This document shows positions 15,579 to 19,616 of a stretch of DNA of 19,616 bases, one piece after another. This DNA comes from Candidatus Peregrinibacteria bacterium. Its GTDB lineage: Bacteria > Patescibacteriota > Gracilibacteria > UBA1369 > LOWO2-01-FULL-3. The position numbers and the translations under genes were made by a program. Positions within the stretch are counted from its first letter, which is position 1. Each line of letters opens with the position of its first letter. Where the stretch lies: the NCBI GenBank assembly GCA_014728975.1, contig WJKQ01000145.1, positions 1 to 19,616 on the forward strand, in the 5' to 3' direction. The notes under the pieces are model-generated. The model had not been told where the DNA came from and searched no databases. It was given only the letters and a program-made list of their open reading frames with translations.

Positions 15579-16910
15579 ATGGCGAAAATTCTTTTAAAAA
15601 ATGGAGAAATTGCTTCAAGTGGAGGTGTTTTTAGGAAGGATATTCTTATTGAGGAAGACAAAATCAGCAACATTTTGGATAAAGGTGAGAAGGTTGGAGA
15701 CGCGGAAGAAATTGAATGTAAAGGAAAGGTGATACTACCCGGTGTTATTGACGCGCATGTGCATTTCAGAGAACCGGGTGCAACCCATAAAGAGGATTTT
15801 GAAAGTGGTTCAAAAGCGGCGGTTTCCGGTGGCGTGACAACGGTTTGCGATATGCCCAATACTAATCCTTCAACTATAACTTTAGGTAACCTAAAGTCAA
15901 AAAGAGAGCTTATAAAAGGGAAGAGTTATGCCAATTATTTATTTTACATAGGATATAACGGGAAAAATATCGATGAAATTAACAAGACTTCAAATATATC
16001 GGGTGTAAAAGTATATTGTGCTGATTCAACAGGGAATTTAGGTATTTCTTCTATGGAATTGGAGAACGCTTTTTCAGATATCGACAGAGATAAACTTTTA
16101 GTGTTTCATGCTGAAGACGGCGAATGCGTAAGTCGGCATAAAGAGGAATATTTTGTTGAATTTCGTGGGAGAGAAAATGACTTGCCGGCTTCGATTCATT
16201 CCAAAATTCGTCCTCCGGAATGTGCGGTAAAAATGGTTAAACGTCTTTGTGATCTTGCTAAAATTCATAACAGGCCCATTCATATTTGTCATGTTTCAAC
16301 AAGTGAGGAGCTTGAGATTATAGCCGAGCATAGAAAATTCGGTGTTACCTGCGAAATCGCGCCTCATCATTTGACTTTATCGGAGGATGATTATGATCGT
16401 TTTGATAATTTTATAAAGGTCAATCCACCTGTCAGAGATCGTTTTGAAATATTCGGGCTTTGGAAAAATATAAAAGCTGGAGTGGTTGACAACATTGCGA
16501 CCGATCACGCACCTCATTTGAAGGAGGAAAAAGAAAAACCTTATCTTGAAGCGCCTGCTGGAATTCCAGGAGTTGAGATGATGCTTCCAATTTTGCTTAA
16601 TACCGTAATTAATGAAGGAATGACTTTTGAGGAACTCGCGATATTGTGTTGTGAACGTCCGGCTGAAATTTTCCGCATGAAAAATAAAGGTTTTATCAAA
16701 AAGGGGTATGATGCCGATCTTGTTATTATAGACAAAGAAATAGAGAAGGAATTGAAAAATGAGGATGTCGTAAGTAAATGCGGGTGGTCGCCCTACAGCG
16801 GCAGTATTTTTAAAGGGTGGCCGATTATGACCTTTGTTAATGGAGAGCTTGTTTATGAAAAAGGGAAAATTATCGGAAAGCCAAATGGCAGGGAAGTGGT
16901 TACTACTTGA
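15579..16910 (+). CDS. pyrC: Dihydroorotase
   Basis: PyrC cyclises N-carbamoyl-aspartate to dihydroorotate. This 443-residue protein is of the class I (about 45 kDa) amidohydrolase type. The metal-binding HxH is H60 and H62 in VIDAHVHFREPG; further signatures are GGVTTVCDMPNTNP (substrate Asn), the histidines in LLVFHAEDGE and IHICHVSTSEE, and the catalytic aspartate in IATDHAPHLKEEKEKP. It ends with the usual GYDADLVIID and KCGWSPYSG. It is separated from pyrB by 3 nt and ends with TGA. AGGAG lies 14 nt upstream of the ATG, too far to be a typical ribosome binding site. Confidence 0.96.
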   Translation: MAKILLKNGEIASSGGVFRKDILIEEDKISNILDKGEKVGDAEEIECKGKVILPGVIDAHVHFREPGATHKEDFESGSKAAVSGGVTTVCDMPNTNPSTITLGNLKSKRELIKGKSYANYLFYIGYNGKNIDEINKTSNISGVKVYCADSTGNLGISSMELENAFSDIDRDKLLVFHAEDGECVSRHKEEYFVEFRGRENDLPASIHSKIRPPECAVKMVKRLCDLAKIHNRPIHICHVSTSEELEIIAEHRKFGVTCEIAPHHLTLSEDDYDRFDNFIKVNPPVRDRFEIFGLWKNIKAGVVDNIATDHAPHLKEEKEKPYLEAPAGIPGVEMMLPILLNTVINEGMTFEELAILCCERPAEIFRMKNKGFIKKGYDADLVIIDKEIEKELKNEDVVSKCGWSPYSGSIFKGWPIMTFVNGELVYEKGKIIGKPNGREVVTT

Positions 16911-16965
16911 ATTTTTTAGGGATTACTATAAGTTCTGTTTGTAAGGTAAATTAATATAAATTGTA

Positions 16966-17463
16966 ATGAAAAAAATATTAGCTTTATATTTTTTAATAAC
17001 TGCTTTTGTTTTTTGCGGCTGTTCGTTGGGAAATTTTTTTATCAACGATGTTGAAATTCATAACAGTCTTGTGGAAAAAATGGACGCTGTTTTATTGGCG
17101 GAGGAGAAATTTTATGAAGAATATTGGGTTTTGGAGGAAAATGGAGATAACACTTCTTTTATCGAGGCTTACAAAGTTTTTAAAAAAAGCGTGGAAGAAC
17201 TGGACCGGTTTTTTGGCGAAACTGAATTTGTCTCCGCACAAAAGGCATTTGTTGAGAAATATCGCTGGAGTTACAAGCCTTTTGTGGAAAATTATGTGAA
17301 TTATGCCGGTGATTTAGCCGGAAAGGTTGAGAATGAAGAATATTCTTTTGGATCCATTGAATCGTATTTTGATCAACTGGATGAATATACGGTAGATTAT
17401 GTGGCTATTCATAATGATCTTATCGATGTGATAAATGAGCAATCGGATTATCCAAATAAATAA
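16966..17463 (+). CDS. Small predicted lipoprotein, unknown function
   Basis: This 165-residue protein has a type II signal peptide: MKKILALYFLITAFVFCGC, with the lipobox F-C-G-C and lipidated cysteine C19. The mature part is acidic and mostly helical, rich in E, D, Y and F, with no domain that I recognise. It is inserted between pyrC (55 nt upstream) and pyrD (12 nt downstream) on the same strand, so it probably shares the pyrimidine transcript. No link to pyrimidine synthesis is evident from its sequence. An anchored surface or periplasm-like role is likely; nothing more specific can be said. Confidence 0.75.
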   Translation: MKKILALYFLITAFVFCGCSLGNFFINDVEIHNSLVEKMDAVLLAEEKFYEEYWVLEENGDNTSFIEAYKVFKKSVEELDRFFGETEFVSAQKAFVEKYRWSYKPFVENYVNYAGDLAGKVENEEYSFGSIESYFDQLDEYTVDYVAIHNDLIDVINEQSDYPNK

Positions 17464-17475
17464 ATTTGAAAATTT

Positions 17476-18393
17476 ATGGAAAATTTATCGGTTGAATTTT
17501 GTGGAGTAAAGTTTCAAAATCCTGCAGTTTTGGCTTCGGGTATTTTGGGTGTTACTGCCAGTAGCCTTAAAAATGTTGTAAAAAACGGTGCCGGAGGTGT
17601 TACCACCAAATCCATCTGGCTTGAAGAACACGGGGGTCATAAAAATCCTACAATGTTTGGGACGGATCATTATTTTATGAATGCTGTTGGACTTTCTGAC
17701 GCGGGGGTTAAGAAGGCTTTGGGAGAAACCTTTCCCGAATATAATAAAAATAAACCTGCTCCCATAATTGCCAGTATCGTTGCCGGAAATCTGGAGGATT
17801 TCGGTAAGCTGGCAGATGAGATTAATAAATGTGAGCCCGATATTATTGAGGTTAATATTTCATGTCCCAATATTGAAAATGAATGTGGAAAATCATTTGC
17901 TTGCAGTAAAACGGACGCGTCAAAAGTAACCGAAGTTGTCAAAAAAAATTCAAAGAAACCGGTAATAATAAAATTATCGCCAAATGTTCCGGATATTTCC
18001 GAGATCGCCAAAGCTTGCGCGGACAAGGGTGCCGACGGGTTTTGTGCGATTAATACAGTCGGTCCGGGTATGGCTGTGGATATAGACCTTAAATTACCGA
18101 TTTTGTCCAATAAAGTGGGCGGAGTTTCCGGACCCGGTATAAAACCTGTCGCTGTCCGGTGTGTATATGATGTTTATAAAGCAACAGGATTACCCGTTAT
18201 CGGAACAGGAGGTGTTATTACGGGTAAAGATATGATTGAGATGATGATGGTTGGGGCCAGACTGGTGGGGATGGGAACGATGGTTTATTATCGTGAAGCA
18301 AAAGGATTTGGAAAAGTAGTTAAGGAAGTAGAGGATTGGTGTGATAAAAACAGAGTTAAAAAAATAGAGGATATAATTGGAATAATTGATTAA
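17476..18393 (+). CDS. pyrD: Dihydroorotate dehydrogenase, class 1B catalytic subunit
   Basis: This 305-residue FMN enzyme oxidises dihydroorotate to orotate. The catalytic base is a cysteine, C130 in EVNISCPNIE, as in class 1 enzymes; class 2 uses serine. K45 in GGVTTKSIWL, IIKLSPNV, CAINTVGPGMAVD, GGVSGPGIKP and the FMN phosphate-binding GTGGVITGKDMIEMMMVGA are all present. Being followed by a PyrK gene 9 nt downstream, it is the 1B form, which passes electrons through PyrK to NAD+. Length is typical. Confidence 0.96.
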   Translation: MENLSVEFCGVKFQNPAVLASGILGVTASSLKNVVKNGAGGVTTKSIWLEEHGGHKNPTMFGTDHYFMNAVGLSDAGVKKALGETFPEYNKNKPAPIIASIVAGNLEDFGKLADEINKCEPDIIEVNISCPNIENECGKSFACSKTDASKVTEVVKKNSKKPVIIKLSPNVPDISEIAKACADKGADGFCAINTVGPGMAVDIDLKLPILSNKVGGVSGPGIKPVAVRCVYDVYKATGLPVIGTGGVITGKDMIEMMMVGARLVGMGTMVYYREAKGFGKVVKEVEDWCDKNRVKKIEDIIGIID

Positions 18394-18402
18394 TTTTATT
18401 TT

Positions 18403-19224
18403 ATGGATCTGAAGAAGTATGATACAAGGCCGGCTGTGGTTCCTATTAAAAAAATTGTCAGGGAAAATGATATTGTAAATACTTATGTTTTTGAATATCC
18501 GCTTGGTGCTGAACCCGGGCAGTTTGTGATGCTCTGGATTCCCGGTGTTGATGAAAAGCCTATCTCCGTTGCGTATGACGATGGTAAGGTGTTTTGGCTG
18601 ACTGTTTGTAAGGTTGGTCCCGGTACCCAGGAGCTGTTTAAATTAAAAAAAGGCGATAAAGTTGGAATAAGAGGTCCTTTTGGAACGAAGTATAAATTTG
18701 ACAGGAGAGATAATCTGGCTCTTGTCGCAGGCGGTTACGGCGCGGCACCGATGTATTTTGTGGCTAATGAAGCTGTAAAGAAAGGATGCGGAATTGATTT
18801 TTTGATCGGCGCAAGAAATAAAGATCTTCTGATTTATACGCAAAAGGTCATGGGGCTTAATGATGTTCGTCTGCATATTGCCACCGATGACGGTTCAGCG
18901 GGTTTTGAAGGTTATATTACCCAGGTTCTTGAGGATGTTCTTGGAGAGGATCCGGAAATTAATAAAGTTTTTACTTGCGGTCCTGAGCCTATGATGAAAG
19001 TTGTGGGTGATATTTGCGCGAAGGCAGGTATAGACTGCTGGCTTTCTATTGAAAAATACATGAAATGCGGATTTGGAGTTTGCGGACAATGCGCTGTTGA
19101 TGATACGGGAGAATTGGTTTGTAAGAAAGGACCTGTAATGTCGTATGATTATGTAAGGAAGCTTCCTGAATTTGGAAAATACTATCGGGATGCGCAGGGT
19201 CAGAAACATTATTTTAAAAGTTAA
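18403..19224 (+). CDS. pyrK: Dihydroorotate dehydrogenase electron-transfer subunit
   Basis: This 273-residue flavin reductase-like subunit carries FAD and a 2Fe-2S cluster, linking PyrD to NAD+. The FAD-binding motif appears as KPISVAYDDGK (canonical RP-S); LVAGGYGAAPMYFVA is the NAD-binding glycine-rich segment and FTCGPEPMMK the canonical CGP motif. Cluster ligands are C222, C227, C230 and C240 in KCGFGVCGQCAVDDTGELVC, spacing C-x4-C-x2-C-x9-C; the last interval is shorter than in Lactococcus PyrK. It is located between pyrD and pyrE. Confidence 0.95.
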   Translation: MDLKKYDTRPAVVPIKKIVRENDIVNTYVFEYPLGAEPGQFVMLWIPGVDEKPISVAYDDGKVFWLTVCKVGPGTQELFKLKKGDKVGIRGPFGTKYKFDRRDNLALVAGGYGAAPMYFVANEAVKKGCGIDFLIGARNKDLLIYTQKVMGLNDVRLHIATDDGSAGFEGYITQVLEDVLGEDPEINKVFTCGPEPMMKVVGDICAKAGIDCWLSIEKYMKCGFGVCGQCAVDDTGELVCKKGPVMSYDYVRKLPEFGKYYRDAQGQKHYFKS

Positions 19225-19227
19225 AAT

Positions 19228-19616
19228 ATGAAACCGTATAAAAAAGAATTTATAAAACTTTTGGTTGAAGCTGAAGCGATTAAATTTGGTGAATTTGTTT
19301 TGAAAAGCGGGCGTACTGCGCCTTATTTTTTGAATTCAGGAAGTTTTTACACCGGTGATTTTGTTACGAGGCTCGGAAAAGCATACGCGGAAGCTTTTTT
19401 GGATTCCGGCCTTGAAGCTGATGTTATTTTTGGTCCCGCTTACAAGGGAATTCCATTGGCGGTGACAACGACTTCCGTGCTTTATTCCCAATTCCAAAAG
19501 AATATTTCTTACTGTTTCAACAGAAAAAGCGAAAAAGCTTACGGACAAAAAGATAAATTGATCGGGGCGCCTTTAGACGGTAATATAAAATTGCTTTTAA
19601 TCGATGATGTTATAAC
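19228..19616 (+). CDS. pyrE: Orotate phosphoribosyltransferase (3' end cut by window)
   Basis: 129 codons are visible from the ATG at 19228, 3 nt after the pyrK stop; no stop occurs before the window ends. PyrE joins orotate and PRPP to make OMP. Visible motifs are IKFGEFVLKSGRTAPYFLN (orotate-binding lysine region), FGPAYKGIPLA and the PRPP-binding strand LLLIDDVIT at the very end. The mobile catalytic loop reads RKSEKAYGQKDKLIG: tyrosine stands where the E. coli enzyme has the histidine of KDHGEG, resembling the eukaryotic KDYGTK loop. About 85 residues are missing. Confidence 0.93.
   Translation, partial: MKPYKKEFIKLLVEAEAIKFGEFVLKSGRTAPYFLNSGSFYTGDFVTRLGKAYAEAFLDSGLEADVIFGPAYKGIPLAVTTTSVLYSQFQKNISYCFNRKSEKAYGQKDKLIGAPLDGNIKLLLIDDVI

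Overview
The window comes from an AT-rich bacterium that uses the standard genetic code: TAA, TAG and TGA all end genes here. Sigma70-like promoters, a lipobox lipoprotein, an S-layer-homology (SLH) protein and a PyrD1B/PyrK pair argue for Bacteria rather than Archaea, although the rotary ATPase is of the V/A type. The small, compact gene set would fit a candidate-phylum lineage (for example CPR/Peregrinibacteria-like), but that placement is only an inference. Almost no gene has a Shine-Dalgarno sequence.

Layout. (1) Positions 1-6416, minus strand: a V/A-type ATPase operon read H-I-K-E-C-F-A, which is the Enterococcus ntpFIKECGA order. It is cut at the window edge inside the catalytic A subunit. 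The K proteolipid carries the residues that bind Na+ in Enterococcus NtpK. (2) Positions 6536-8890, minus strand: two consecutive same-frame ORFs that together make one DinG-like exonuclease-helicase. The DEDDh exonuclease looks intact, while every helicase motif is degenerate and the chain is interrupted by two TAA codons. (3) Positions 8891-9395: a 500-base stretch with no protein gene. It holds an autonomous plus-strand transcription unit with a near-consensus promoter, a series of hairpins joined by A-rich linkers, and a strong intrinsic terminator. This is a candidate structured ncRNA of about 375 nt that I cannot assign to a known family. (4) Positions 9393-11714, minus strand: a large secreted protein with three C-terminal SLH repeats. 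(5) Positions 11801-13465, plus strand: an M20-family carbamoylase/allantoate-amidohydrolase-like enzyme, about 140 residues longer than usual because its lid domain appears to be duplicated. (6) Positions 13462-19616: de novo pyrimidine genes, with carA on the minus strand and pyrB, pyrC, a small lipoprotein gene, pyrD, pyrK and a truncated pyrE on the plus strand.

How the genes fit together: CarA (glutaminase half), PyrB, PyrC, PyrD/PyrK and PyrE cover the route from glutamine through carbamoyl phosphate, carbamoyl aspartate, dihydroorotate and orotate to OMP. CarB and PyrF are not in the window. The V-ATPase would interconvert ATP and an ion gradient, probably Na+. The most novel item is the unassigned ncRNA, followed by the helicase-dead split DinG and the duplicated-lid M20 enzyme.
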